Source: Amycolatopsis suaedae (GTDB taxonomy: Bacteria > Actinomycetota > Actinomycetes > Mycobacteriales > Pseudonocardiaceae). Taken from it: DNA of 64,000 nucleotides. Below are positions 35,000 through 42,444 of this stretch, piece by piece; position 1 is the first letter of the stretch; each line of letters begins with the position of its first letter. The DNA is taken from positions 1 to 64,000 of the forward strand of contig NZ_SFCC01000013.1 of NCBI RefSeq assembly GCF_004214935.1, read 5' to 3'. The notes beneath the pieces were generated by a model. It saw nothing but the letters and a program-made list of their open reading frames with translations, ran no database searches and was not told the origin of the DNA. A program made the translations under genes and the position numbers.

Positions 35000-36144
35000 C
35001 ACAGCCGCTCCAGGATCGACGCCGTGCCCAGCGAGCCGCCACAGCACATGGTGACCAGCGCCGTGGCCCCGCCGGTGCGTTCCAGTTCGTGCAGTGCGGT
35101 GATCAGCAGCCGGGTGCCGCTGGCGCCGAGCGGATGGCCCAACGAGATCGCGCCGCCGTTGACGTTGACCCGCTCCAGGTCCGCGCCCTGCGCCTTGACC
35201 CAGTTGAGCACGACGGCCGCGAACGCCTCGTTGACCTCGCAGAGGTCGATGTCGGACAGCAGCATCCCGGATCTGCCCAGGATGCGCTCGGTCGCCGCGA
35301 CCGGCCCGTCGAGCAGGTAGTACGGGTCGGCGCCGGTGACGACCTGGTGGGTCAGCCGCGCCCGCGGTGTCAGGCCGAGTGCCCGTGCCCGGCCCAGCGA
35401 CATCCACAGGATCGCGGCGGCGCCGTCGGACACCTGCGACGTGGTACCGGCGGTGTGCACCCCGGCCTCGACGTTGGGTCGCAGTGCCGCCAGCGCCGCC
35501 GCGGTGGTCTCCCGGATTCCTTCGTCCACCGACACTCCGGCGACCGGGGTGGTCTCCCGGTCGAACCGGCCCAGCGCGGTGGCGTGCGCCGCCCGCTGCT
35601 GGGACAGCAGGCCGTAGTCGTCGGCGTCGGCGCGGCCGATGCCCTCCCGCGCCGCGATGCGCTCGGCGCCGCCGAACTGCGAGCGGGGCGGGTCGTCCCA
35701 CGGGTAGTCGGCCGCCTTGTAGTGACCGGGACCGCTGTAGAGGTTGGTGCCGATGGGCACCCGGCTCATCGACTCGACCCCGCAGGCGATGCCGACGTCG
35801 AGCGCGCCGGCGGCGATCAGGGCGGCGACCAGGTGGTTGGCCTGCTGGGCCGAGCCGCAGGAAGTGTCCACGGTGGTGCAGCCGACGGCCGGGTCGTGCC
35901 CGGAGTTCAGCCACGCGTTGCGGGTGACGTTGAGGCTCTGCTCGCCGGACTGCGTCACACAGCCGCCGATGATCTGCTCGACGTCGCCGGGTTCGATCCC
36001 GGCCCTGGCGATCACCTCGAGCTGTACGTGCCGCAGCAGTTCCACGGCTTTCAGCCCGGACAGCACGCCGCCCCGCCTGCCGATCGGGGTGCGCGCGGCG
36101 GAGATGATCACCGGCGTCTGGTCGGTCAGCGGTGTGGAGGACAT
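34999..36144 (-). CDS. Thiolase (acetyl-CoA acyltransferase, FadA-like)
   Basis: 381 residues. The catalytic Cys96 is in TSCGSAQQAN, the His in NGGAISLGHPLGASG, and the second Cys in TMCCGGSLG. The sequence resembles degradative steroid or fatty acid thiolases (FadA5/FadA6 type). It is the first gene of the minus-strand operon and is divergent from the acyl-CoA dehydrogenase pair across 131 nt, which must hold both promoters. It could cleave or form a beta-ketoacyl-CoA feeding the ligase-P450 or PKS. Confidence 0.9.
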   Translation of the reverse strand: MSSTPLTDQTPVIISAARTPIGRRGGVLSGLKAVELLRHVQLEVIARAGIEPGDVEQIIGGCVTQSGEQSLNVTRNAWLNSGHDPAVGCTTVDTSCGSAQQANHLVAALIAAGALDVGIACGVESMSRVPIGTNLYSGPGHYKAADYPWDDPPRSQFGGAERIAAREGIGRADADDYGLLSQQRAAHATALGRFDRETTPVAGVSVDEGIRETTAAALAALRPNVEAGVHTAGTTSQVSDGAAAILWMSLGRARALGLTPRARLTHQVVTGADPYYLLDGPVAATERILGRSGMLLSDIDLCEVNEAFAAVVLNWVKAQGADLERVNVNGGAISLGHPLGASGTRLLITALHELERTGGATALVTMCCGGSLGTASILERL

Positions 36145-36275
36145 GGCCCCATGCTCGGCGCGCCCCGGCCCGGTCCTCGTCTCCTGCGCTGCTGTGCCCG
36201 GTGCCGGTTCTTCGCTCGTGCGCGATGGGGCCGCGGGCATCGGATTCCGGTGCCCGCCGCGGTTACCGTGCTGGC

Positions 36276-37433
36276 ATGCGGTTGGGCGACAACGAGGATC
36301 AGGCCCGGTTCCGGGCGGGGCTGCGGCGCTGGCTGGCCGAGCGGGTACCGGCGCCGGGCGAGGGCGCGCCCCGGACCTGGACCGCCGGCGAGCTGCGCTC
36401 GTGGACGAAAACCCTCTACGACGCCGGCTACGCGGGACTGACCTGGCCGGCCGAGCACGGCGGGCAGGGGCTTTCCCCCGCGTACCAGGCGATCTACGCC
36501 GAGGAGTCGGCGCTGGCCGAGGCACCCGATCACGCCGGGGTGATCGGCCTGAACATGGTCGGCCCGGCGATCGTCGCCTACGGCACCACCGGGCAGAAGG
36601 CCGCCCACCTGCCGCGGATCCTGTCCGGGGATTCGGTGTTCTGCCAGGGTTTCTCCGAACCCGGCGCCGGGTCCGACCTGGCCTCGGTGCGCACCAGGGC
36701 ACGCCGGGACGGCGAGGACTGGGTGCTCGACGGCGAGAAGGTCTGGTCCTCCTACGCCCACCTGGCCGACCACTGCCTGCTGCTGGCCAGGACCGACCCC
36801 GCCGCGGCCAAGCACCGCGGGCTGACCTGTTTCCTGCTCGACCTGCGCCAGGCCGGCGTCGAGGTACGCCCGCTGCGCCAGCTGTCCGGCGACACCGACT
36901 TCAACCAGATCGTGCTCACCGGCGCCCGGGTGCCCGGCACCGCCGTGCTCGGTGAACCGGGCCAGGGCTGGCGGGTGGCGCTGACCACGCTGGCCCACGA
37001 GCGCGGCACCTTCGGGATCACGCTGACCGCGCGGCTGGCCGTCCAGCTGGACCGGCTGGTGGCCACCGCCCGCGCCACCGGCGCGGACACCGACCCGGTC
37101 GTCCGGGCGGCGATCGCCGAGCTGCACGTCACCCTGCAGGGCCTGCGGTACACCGGCTACCGCGCCCTGGCCGCGGCCGCCCGCACCGGGGAGCCCGGAC
37201 CGGAGAGCTCGATCCTGAAACTGCGCTGGTCGGCCGCCAACCAGCGGGTCGCCACGCTGGCACTGCGCCTGCTCGGTGACCGCGCCACCGCCGACGGCCC
37301 GGACGCGTTCTGGGGTGGCTACTGGCAGCACCAGCGCCTGCGCAGCCGGGCCAACAGCATCGAAGGCGGCACCTCGGAGATCCTGCGCGGCATCGTCGCC
37401 GAGCGAGTCCTCGGCCTGCCGCGTGCTCGCTAG
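36276..37433 (+). CDS. Acyl-CoA dehydrogenase, large-type subunit (FadE)
   Basis: 385 residues with the three-domain ACAD fold: N-terminal helices (AGYAGLTWPAEHGGQGLSP), beta domain CQGFSEPGAGSDLASV with the FAD-contacting WSSYAHLADH, and C-terminal NSIEGGTSEILRGIVAERVL. It introduces a 2,3-double bond in an acyl-CoA with FAD. It is followed after 25 nt by a second shorter FadE-like gene; such pairs in actinobacterial sterol catabolism form alpha2beta2 enzymes. Confidence 0.9.
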   Translation: MRLGDNEDQARFRAGLRRWLAERVPAPGEGAPRTWTAGELRSWTKTLYDAGYAGLTWPAEHGGQGLSPAYQAIYAEESALAEAPDHAGVIGLNMVGPAIVAYGTTGQKAAHLPRILSGDSVFCQGFSEPGAGSDLASVRTRARRDGEDWVLDGEKVWSSYAHLADHCLLLARTDPAAAKHRGLTCFLLDLRQAGVEVRPLRQLSGDTDFNQIVLTGARVPGTAVLGEPGQGWRVALTTLAHERGTFGITLTARLAVQLDRLVATARATGADTDPVVRAAIAELHVTLQGLRYTGYRALAAAARTGEPGPESSILKLRWSAANQRVATLALRLLGDRATADGPDAFWGGYWQHQRLRSRANSIEGGTSEILRGIVAERVLGLPRAR

Positions 37434-37458
37434 TGTCCCGCACCGGAAAGGACGGCAG

Positions 37459-38442
37459 ATGGACTTCACGCTCACCGACGACCAGGTGTCGCTGGTGACG
37501 GCGGCCCGCGACTACCTGACGCGGGCTCACCCGGCCACCGCCGACCGGTCCACTGTGGACACACAGTCCTGGCCGGAGCTGCTCCGGCAGGGCTGGCTCG
37601 ACCCCGGCCTCGGTGTCGTCGAGCGGGCGCTGCTCGCCGAGGAAGGCGGCCGCGCGCTGCATCCGGCGCCGTGGTGGCCGGCCGCGGCGGCGCTGCCGCT
37701 CCACGCGGCGGACGGGCCGGTGGCCCTGGTGGACGCCGTGCCTGCCTGCCGCGCCGTCGTGACGGACGGGCGCTGGTCGCTGTACGGGGCCGCGGCAGGC
37801 GTCACCGGCGCCGACACCGCCGCCGAGCTGGTGGTGGCGGCCAGGACCCCGGCCGGTCCCGCCGTGTTCGCGGTGCCGGTACCCGCCGACGGGGTCGCCG
37901 TGGTCACCGGGACCGGCATCGACCCGCTGCGCCCGCCCTGCGACGTCGCCTTCGCCGGCGCCGCCGCCCGCCCGCTGGTGACCCCGCCGGACGCGGCCGC
38001 GGCGCTGACCGCGGCCCGGCGGCACGCGGCCGTCCTGCTCTGCTGCGAGGCCGTCGGGGTCGCCGACGCCGCGCTGCGGCTGGCCGTGGAGCACGCCGGC
38101 GACCGGGTCCAGTTCGACCGGCCCATCGGGTCCTTCCAGGCCGTCGCGCACCAGCTGGCCGAGGCCTACGCCGACGTGGAACTGGCCCGCTCGCTGGCCT
38201 ACCGGGCCGCCTGCGCGCTGGCCGCCTCGTCGGCCGACCTCGCCGACGCCCTCGCCTGCGCGGCACACGCCTGCCCGCGGGCCGCCGTGTCGGTCGCCGA
38301 GACCGCCGTCCAGGTGTGCGGAGGCATGGGCGTCACCTGGGAGTTCCCGCTGCACCGCCGGCTGCGCAGGGCACTGTGGACCGAAGCCACGCTGGCCGGC
38401 GAGGCCGCCGGCGTGCTCGACGCGGCGGGGCTGCTGCGATGA
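37459..38442 (+). CDS. Acyl-CoA dehydrogenase, small partner subunit
   Basis: 327 residues, shorter than normal ACADs because the middle beta domain is reduced. It starts MDFTLTDDQVSLVTAARDYL, contains RVQFDRPIGSFQAVAHQLAE and ends with VQVCGGMGVTWEFPLHRRLRR; the usual GT(N/S)EI catalytic glutamate segment is absent. It therefore probably needs the preceding FadE for activity, as in ChsE1/ChsE2-type heterotetramers. Its stop overlaps the LLM gene start (ATGA). Confidence 0.85.
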   Translation: MDFTLTDDQVSLVTAARDYLTRAHPATADRSTVDTQSWPELLRQGWLDPGLGVVERALLAEEGGRALHPAPWWPAAAALPLHAADGPVALVDAVPACRAVVTDGRWSLYGAAAGVTGADTAAELVVAARTPAGPAVFAVPVPADGVAVVTGTGIDPLRPPCDVAFAGAAARPLVTPPDAAAALTAARRHAAVLLCCEAVGVADAALRLAVEHAGDRVQFDRPIGSFQAVAHQLAEAYADVELARSLAYRAACALAASSADLADALACAAHACPRAAVSVAETAVQVCGGMGVTWEFPLHRRLRRALWTEATLAGEAAGVLDAAGLLR

Positions 38443-39521
38443 GGCTGCACTGGTTCCTGCCCGCGCACGGCGACGGCAGGGAGATCGCCAAGTCCAGTGA
38501 CGGCACGAGCGTTCCCGGAGCACGCCGGGAACCCGACCTCGACTACCTGGCACAGGTCGCGGCCGCGGCCGACCGCTTCGGCTTCACCGGCATGCTCACC
38601 CCGTTCGGGCTGTTCTGCGAGGACCCGTGGGTGGTGGCCGCCGCGCTGACCTCGGTGACCCGCCGGATCAAGTTCATGATCGCGCTGCGGCCGGGCCTGG
38701 TCTCGCCGCTGCTGGCGGCGCAGACCGCCGCGACCTTCCAGCGGATCTCCTCGTCGCGGCTGCTGCTCAACATCGTCACCGGCGGCGACCCGGACGAGCA
38801 GCGGCGTTACGGCGACTGGCTGGACCACGACCAGCGCTACGAACGCACCGGCGAGTTCCTGCGGGTCTTCCACGACGCCTGGGCGGGCGAGCGGTTCGAC
38901 TTCACCGGGCGGCACTACCAGCTCACCGGCGGGCTGCTGACCCGGCCGCACCCGGTGCGTCCCACGGTGTTCCTCGGCGGTTCCTCCGACGCGGCACGGC
39001 AGACCGCCGCCGAACACGCCGACGTGCTGCTGATGTGGGGCGAACCGCCGGCGGCGATGGCCACCGCGCTGGACCGGGCACGGCAGGCCGCCGCCGGGCA
39101 CGGCCGCACGCTGCGGTTCGGCACCCGCTTCCACGTCATCAGCCGGGACACCGCCGCCGAGGCGTGGCAGGTCGCGCGGCAACTGCTCGACGGCATGGAC
39201 CCGGCCCGGATCCGGCAGGCCCAGCAGCGGTTCGCCGCCTCCGAGTCGGAAGGCCAGCGGCGGATGGCGGCACTGCACGGCGGCCGGACCGGCACGCTCG
39301 AGGTCTACCCCAACGTGTGGGCGGGCTACGGCCTGGTCCGGCCGGGGGTGGGCACGGCGCTCGTGGGCAGCCACGCCGAGGTCGCCGAGCGCATCGAGGA
39401 GTACCACTCGCTCGGCCTGGACCATCTGATCCTGTCGGCACAGCCGCACCTGGAGGAGGCCTACACCTTCGGCGAGGGCGTGCTTCCCCTGCTGCGCAAG
39501 CGCGGGGTGGTCCCGGAGTAG
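38439..39521 (+). CDS. LLM-class flavin monooxygenase, SsuD-like
   Basis: 360 residues, TIM-barrel luciferase-like fold of the alkanesulfonate monooxygenase type: MRLHWFLPAHGDGR, KFMIALRPGLVSPLLAAQ, LNIVTGGDPDEQRRYGDWLD with the DHDxRYxRTxEF continuation, and FLGGSSDAA. It uses FMNH2 and oxygen, commonly for C-S cleavage, N-oxidation or Baeyer-Villiger-like reactions. It is coupled to the ACAD pair, so it likely acts on the same pathway; no flavin reductase is encoded nearby. It ends at a 15-bp hairpin. Confidence 0.87.
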   Translation: MRLHWFLPAHGDGREIAKSSDGTSVPGARREPDLDYLAQVAAAADRFGFTGMLTPFGLFCEDPWVVAAALTSVTRRIKFMIALRPGLVSPLLAAQTAATFQRISSSRLLLNIVTGGDPDEQRRYGDWLDHDQRYERTGEFLRVFHDAWAGERFDFTGRHYQLTGGLLTRPHPVRPTVFLGGSSDAARQTAAEHADVLLMWGEPPAAMATALDRARQAAAGHGRTLRFGTRFHVISRDTAAEAWQVARQLLDGMDPARIRQAQQRFAASESEGQRRMAALHGGRTGTLEVYPNVWAGYGLVRPGVGTALVGSHAEVAERIEEYHSLGLDHLILSAQPHLEEAYTFGEGVLPLLRKRGVVPE

Positions 39522-39522
39522 C

Positions 39523-39554
39523 GGCTGGGCCGGCACGGTCGTGCCGGCCCAGCC
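39523..39554. terminator. Bidirectional hairpin terminator
   Basis: Perfect 15-bp inverted repeat (GGCTGGGCCGGCACG) with a 2-nt loop, starting 2 nt after the LLM stop codon and ending 6 nt before the stop of the convergent apoprotein gene. Confidence 0.8.
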
Positions 39555-39560
39555 CCGGTC

Positions 39561-39983
39561 TCAGGCGAACGAGATGTTGACCCCGTCGCCCTCGCCGGTG
39601 TCGTCGCCGATGGTGACGTTGCACTGGACGGCCGCGCAGTCGATCGTGCCGACCGAGGTCCCGTCGAGCAGAATTCCCTCGTAGGTGCGCTGCACCGTGA
39701 GCGGCGTGCTCAGAGTTCCGCTCGCGCTCGACGACAGGTGCACGATTGCCGGCTTGTTGCAGGCGAACTGACCGGACGGCAACTCGGTGCACTGACCGAC
39801 GTGGTAGTTCGCGGAGGCCTTCAGCCCGCTGCTGGAAACCTGCACCACCGCACTGGCACCGAGCCCGGACGACGGCGTCACCGACGACGACGGCGCCGCC
39901 ATCGCGGCGGGCTGGAACGCCAGAGTCAGGCCGGCGGCCACGGCGACGCCCCCGGCAAACTTCGCGACAAGCTTCGTCGACAT
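39561..39983 (-). CDS. Secreted neocarzinostatin-family apoprotein
   Basis: 140 residues: Sec signal peptide 1-29 (MSTKLVAKFAGG..., AMA cleavage), mature about 111 residues starting APSSSVTPSSGLG, against 113 in neocarzinostatin (AAPTATVTPSSG). The four cysteines at mature positions 36, 46, 87 and 92 (VGQC, ACN, TIDC, VQC) have exactly the disulfide spacing of neocarzinostatin, and LTVQRTYEGILLDGTSVGT matches its LTVRRSFEGFLFDGTRWGT. Family members bind and protect enediyne chromophores. No enediyne PKS lies in the window, so the ligand is unknown. ATG 39983 has a GGAG site 8 nt upstream. Confidence 0.88.
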   Translation of the reverse strand: MSTKLVAKFAGGVAVAAGLTLAFQPAAMAAPSSSVTPSSGLGASAVVQVSSSGLKASANYHVGQCTELPSGQFACNKPAIVHLSSSASGTLSTPLTVQRTYEGILLDGTSVGTIDCAAVQCNVTIGDDTGEGDGVNISFA

Positions 39984-40429
39984 TTTTGTACTCCAAGTCA
40001 AATGGAAGGGAATTCTACGATCCACCGCGGCGGTTCGAATGTATCCAACCGCTCACAGAAACGATGTTACGGAACCTTAAAAGCGCACGCAACGATTGAA
40101 CAGAGCACCTTTGAAGTAGCGGGAAAACGCAATTTTCAATACCGTGCGCAACCACAGATTTCCTTATCTCACAACGAGAATGATCTTCCTGCCAACGGGT
40201 GAACGACCCTCCGGCGACTTTGATCAGAAATTTGATCACCAACACCCACGCGATGCCCCGAATGGAGCACGCCGTCCTGGACACCGTCCGGTGTGTTCAA
40301 TACCCTTTGATCGTCCAAGGGACAGAAGGAAACAACCGCCGAGGGGCCCCGAGCGGGTGCGGTGTCCTGCCTGGGTGACTTTTCGGGCCCCGCGAAACCG
40401 CCGGAAGGCGAGGATGGGGTGGTCCACGG
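39984..40429. other. AT-rich divergent intergenic region, likely promoters and operator
   Basis: 446 nt with no convincing gene and a lower GC content than the surroundings. It should carry the promoters of the secreted apoprotein (minus) and of the selenium-linked operon (plus). Repeated TTTGATC motifs occur at 40219-40226 and 40231-40238 (TTTGATCA twice, 12-bp period) and at 40305-40311, the last inside CCTTTGATCGTCCAAGG (a weak palindrome). These are candidate operator half-sites; the cognate regulator is not in the window. Confidence 0.5.
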
Positions 40430-41554
40430 ATGTCCGCAGAATTCGAGGCCGCGTTGCGGGAAGCCGTCGACGAGGTGATCGCTCCCCGAGCGGCCGAGGT
40501 CGATTCCTCCGGAAAGTTCCCCGAGGCCTCGGTGGATGCCGTCCGTCGTGCCGGGCTCCTCGGCCTGCTGAGTTCGAGCGATCACGGAGGAGGCGGGCAG
40601 TCACTCGCCGAGGGTGCCACCGTGATCGAGACGCTCGCGTCGCACTGCGGCTCGACCGCGATGGTGGTCCTCATGCACTACGCCGCGACGGCGATCATCG
40701 AGGCACACGGCCCCGACGACGTGCGCGAGTCGATCGCGTCGGGACGGCACCTGACCACGCTGGCCTTCTCCGAATCCGGTTCCCGCAGCCACTTCTGGGC
40801 ACCGACGTCGTCCGCCGCCGGCAACGGTGACGGGCGGGTGGTACTCGACGCCGACAAGAGCTGGATCACCTCCGCGGGGTACGCCGACAGCTACGTGTGG
40901 TCCAGCAGGCCGCTGGACGCCGACGGCCCGATGACCCTGTGGCTGGTACCCGGCGACACCGCCGGCCTGACCGTGCACGGGCCGTTCGACGGGCTCGGGC
41001 TGCGCGGTAACGCCTCGAACCCCGTCACCGGCCGGTCGGTCGAGGTCCCAGCGGACAGCAGGCTCGGAGACGACGGCGCCGGCCTGGACATCGCGCTGCA
41101 GACCGCCCTGCCCTGCTTCCTGGTCCTCAACGCCGCGTTCTCCCTCGGCCTGATGCAGGCACTGGTCGGCGAGGCGGGCGAGCACCTCACCCGGACCAGG
41201 CTGGCCCACCTCGACCAGTCACTGGCCGAGCAGGAACACCATCGCACCACCTACGCCCGGCTGCTGACCCGCACGGACGAGGTACGGGCCTTCCTGCGGG
41301 ACACCCTGCAGGCGCTCGGGACCGGGCGTGCCGACGCGACACTGCGTGTGCTGCAGGTCAAGGCGGTCGCCGCCGAGGCGGCGAGCGAGGTCGCCGACGG
41401 CGTCATGCGCCTGTGCGGCGGATCGGCCTTCCGCAAGGAACTCGGCGTGGAACGCCGGTTCCGGGACTCGCTCGCCGCACGGGTGATGGCTCCCACCACC
41501 GAGGCGCTGCGTGACTTCGTCGGCAAGGCCGCGCTCGGCCTGCCCCTGTTCTGA
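40430..41554 (+). CDS. Acyl-CoA-dehydrogenase-fold flavoprotein, first gene of the senC operon
   Basis: 374 residues with ACAD fold: N-terminal helices (EAVDEVIAPRAAEVDSSG), beta-domain TTLAFSESGSRSHFW with SWITSAGYADSYVW, and C-terminal MRLCGGSAFRKELGVERRFRDS ... MAPTTEALRDF. The Glu in TTEA aligns with the usual catalytic base, so a dehydrogenase is possible; members of this fold also act as flavin monooxygenases of sulfur compounds (DszC). It is 38 nt upstream of a PhnD-like gene and co-directional with senC, so I infer a role in selenium or selenoneine metabolism. Confidence 0.8.
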   Translation: MSAEFEAALREAVDEVIAPRAAEVDSSGKFPEASVDAVRRAGLLGLLSSSDHGGGGQSLAEGATVIETLASHCGSTAMVVLMHYAATAIIEAHGPDDVRESIASGRHLTTLAFSESGSRSHFWAPTSSAAGNGDGRVVLDADKSWITSAGYADSYVWSSRPLDADGPMTLWLVPGDTAGLTVHGPFDGLGLRGNASNPVTGRSVEVPADSRLGDDGAGLDIALQTALPCFLVLNAAFSLGLMQALVGEAGEHLTRTRLAHLDQSLAEQEHHRTTYARLLTRTDEVRAFLRDTLQALGTGRADATLRVLQVKAVAAEAASEVADGVMRLCGGSAFRKELGVERRFRDSLAARVMAPTTEALRDFVGKAALGLPLF

Positions 41555-41592
41555 CCCGAAACCGGCCGCACCGACATTCGCGAGGATCGCCG

Positions 41593-42444
41593 ATGACACT
41601 GCTGATGGGCGCCGTCGCCTACGACCCTAAGGTCGTCACCATCTGGGGCGGGTTCCGCTCCTGGTTACAGCGCAACGACCTGCCGTTCGACTTCGTGCTC
41701 TACTCCCACTACGAACGGCAGGTCGAGGATCTGGTCGAGGGACGGATCCACACCGCGTGGAACTCCCCGCTTGCCTGGATCCGCACGGTACGGCTCGCCA
41801 GGGCCGCGGGCCGCTCGGTGTCGCCGCTGGTCATGCGGGACACCGACCGTGACCTCACCTCCGTGGTCCTGGTGCGCTCCGACGCGCCGTACGAGAAGGT
41901 CAGCGACCTGGCCGGGCTGACGATCGGCGTCGGTGCGGTCGACTCGCCACAGGCCACCCTGATCCCGTTGTCCTTCCTGCGTTCGGCCGGGATCACCCCC
42001 GGCTCCGACGTCACCGTCCGGCGCTATGACGTCGGCGTCGGCCTGCACGGCGACCACATCGGCGGCGAGCGTGACGCGGCGCGGGCGCTGCTCGCGGGCG
42101 ACGTCGACGCCGCCGTCGTGATCGACGGCAACCACCTGCAGTTCAGCAGGGAGGGCACCCTGCCACCGGGCAGCACCAGGGTGCTGGCGCAGACCCCGGC
42201 CTACGACCACTGCAACATGACCGTGGTGGACGGTGCGCCGCGGGAACTCGTGGACCGGTTCGGCAGGCTGCTGCTGTCGATGTCCTACGCCGATCCCGAG
42301 GTCCGGCCACTGCTGGACCTGGAGGGCCTGACCCGGTGGCAGGACGGCCGCGACACCGGCTATCGCCTGCTCGACGCCGCCGTGGACGAGGAGTCCTTCT
42401 ACGACGCCGAAGGCAGGGTGACCGCGAAGGAGTACGTCCCATGA
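41593..42444 (+). CDS. Cytosolic PhnD-like (periplasmic-binding-protein fold) protein
   Basis: 283 residues of the phosphate/phosphonate-binding PhnD type: VEGRIHTAWNSPLAWIR, SVVLVRSDAPYEKVSDLAGL, IGVGAVDSPQATLIPLSFL and RALLAGDVDAAVVIDGNH are characteristic. There is no signal peptide or lipobox, and no permease or ATPase gene is near, so it is not a transport receptor. Such soluble forms can be enzymes (DszB, Thi5) or binding chaperones; the DszB catalytic Cys position is not conserved, and the only Cys lies in YDHCNM. Stop overlaps the next start (ATGA), showing tight coupling. Confidence 0.75.
   Translation: MTLLMGAVAYDPKVVTIWGGFRSWLQRNDLPFDFVLYSHYERQVEDLVEGRIHTAWNSPLAWIRTVRLARAAGRSVSPLVMRDTDRDLTSVVLVRSDAPYEKVSDLAGLTIGVGAVDSPQATLIPLSFLRSAGITPGSDVTVRRYDVGVGLHGDHIGGERDAARALLAGDVDAAVVIDGNHLQFSREGTLPPGSTRVLAQTPAYDHCNMTVVDGAPRELVDRFGRLLLSMSYADPEVRPLLDLEGLTRWQDGRDTGYRLLDAAVDEESFYDAEGRVTAKEYVP

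Noticed and set aside
40015..40284. 89-codon minus-strand frame in the AT-rich intergenic region
   Set aside because: No ribosome-binding site, no recognisable motif, composition unlike neighbours; the stretch is better explained as promoter DNA.
41593..42444. PhnD-like protein as part of a phosphonate ABC importer
   Set aside because: No signal peptide or lipobox, no PhnC/PhnE neighbours, and tight coupling to a ferritin-like gene.
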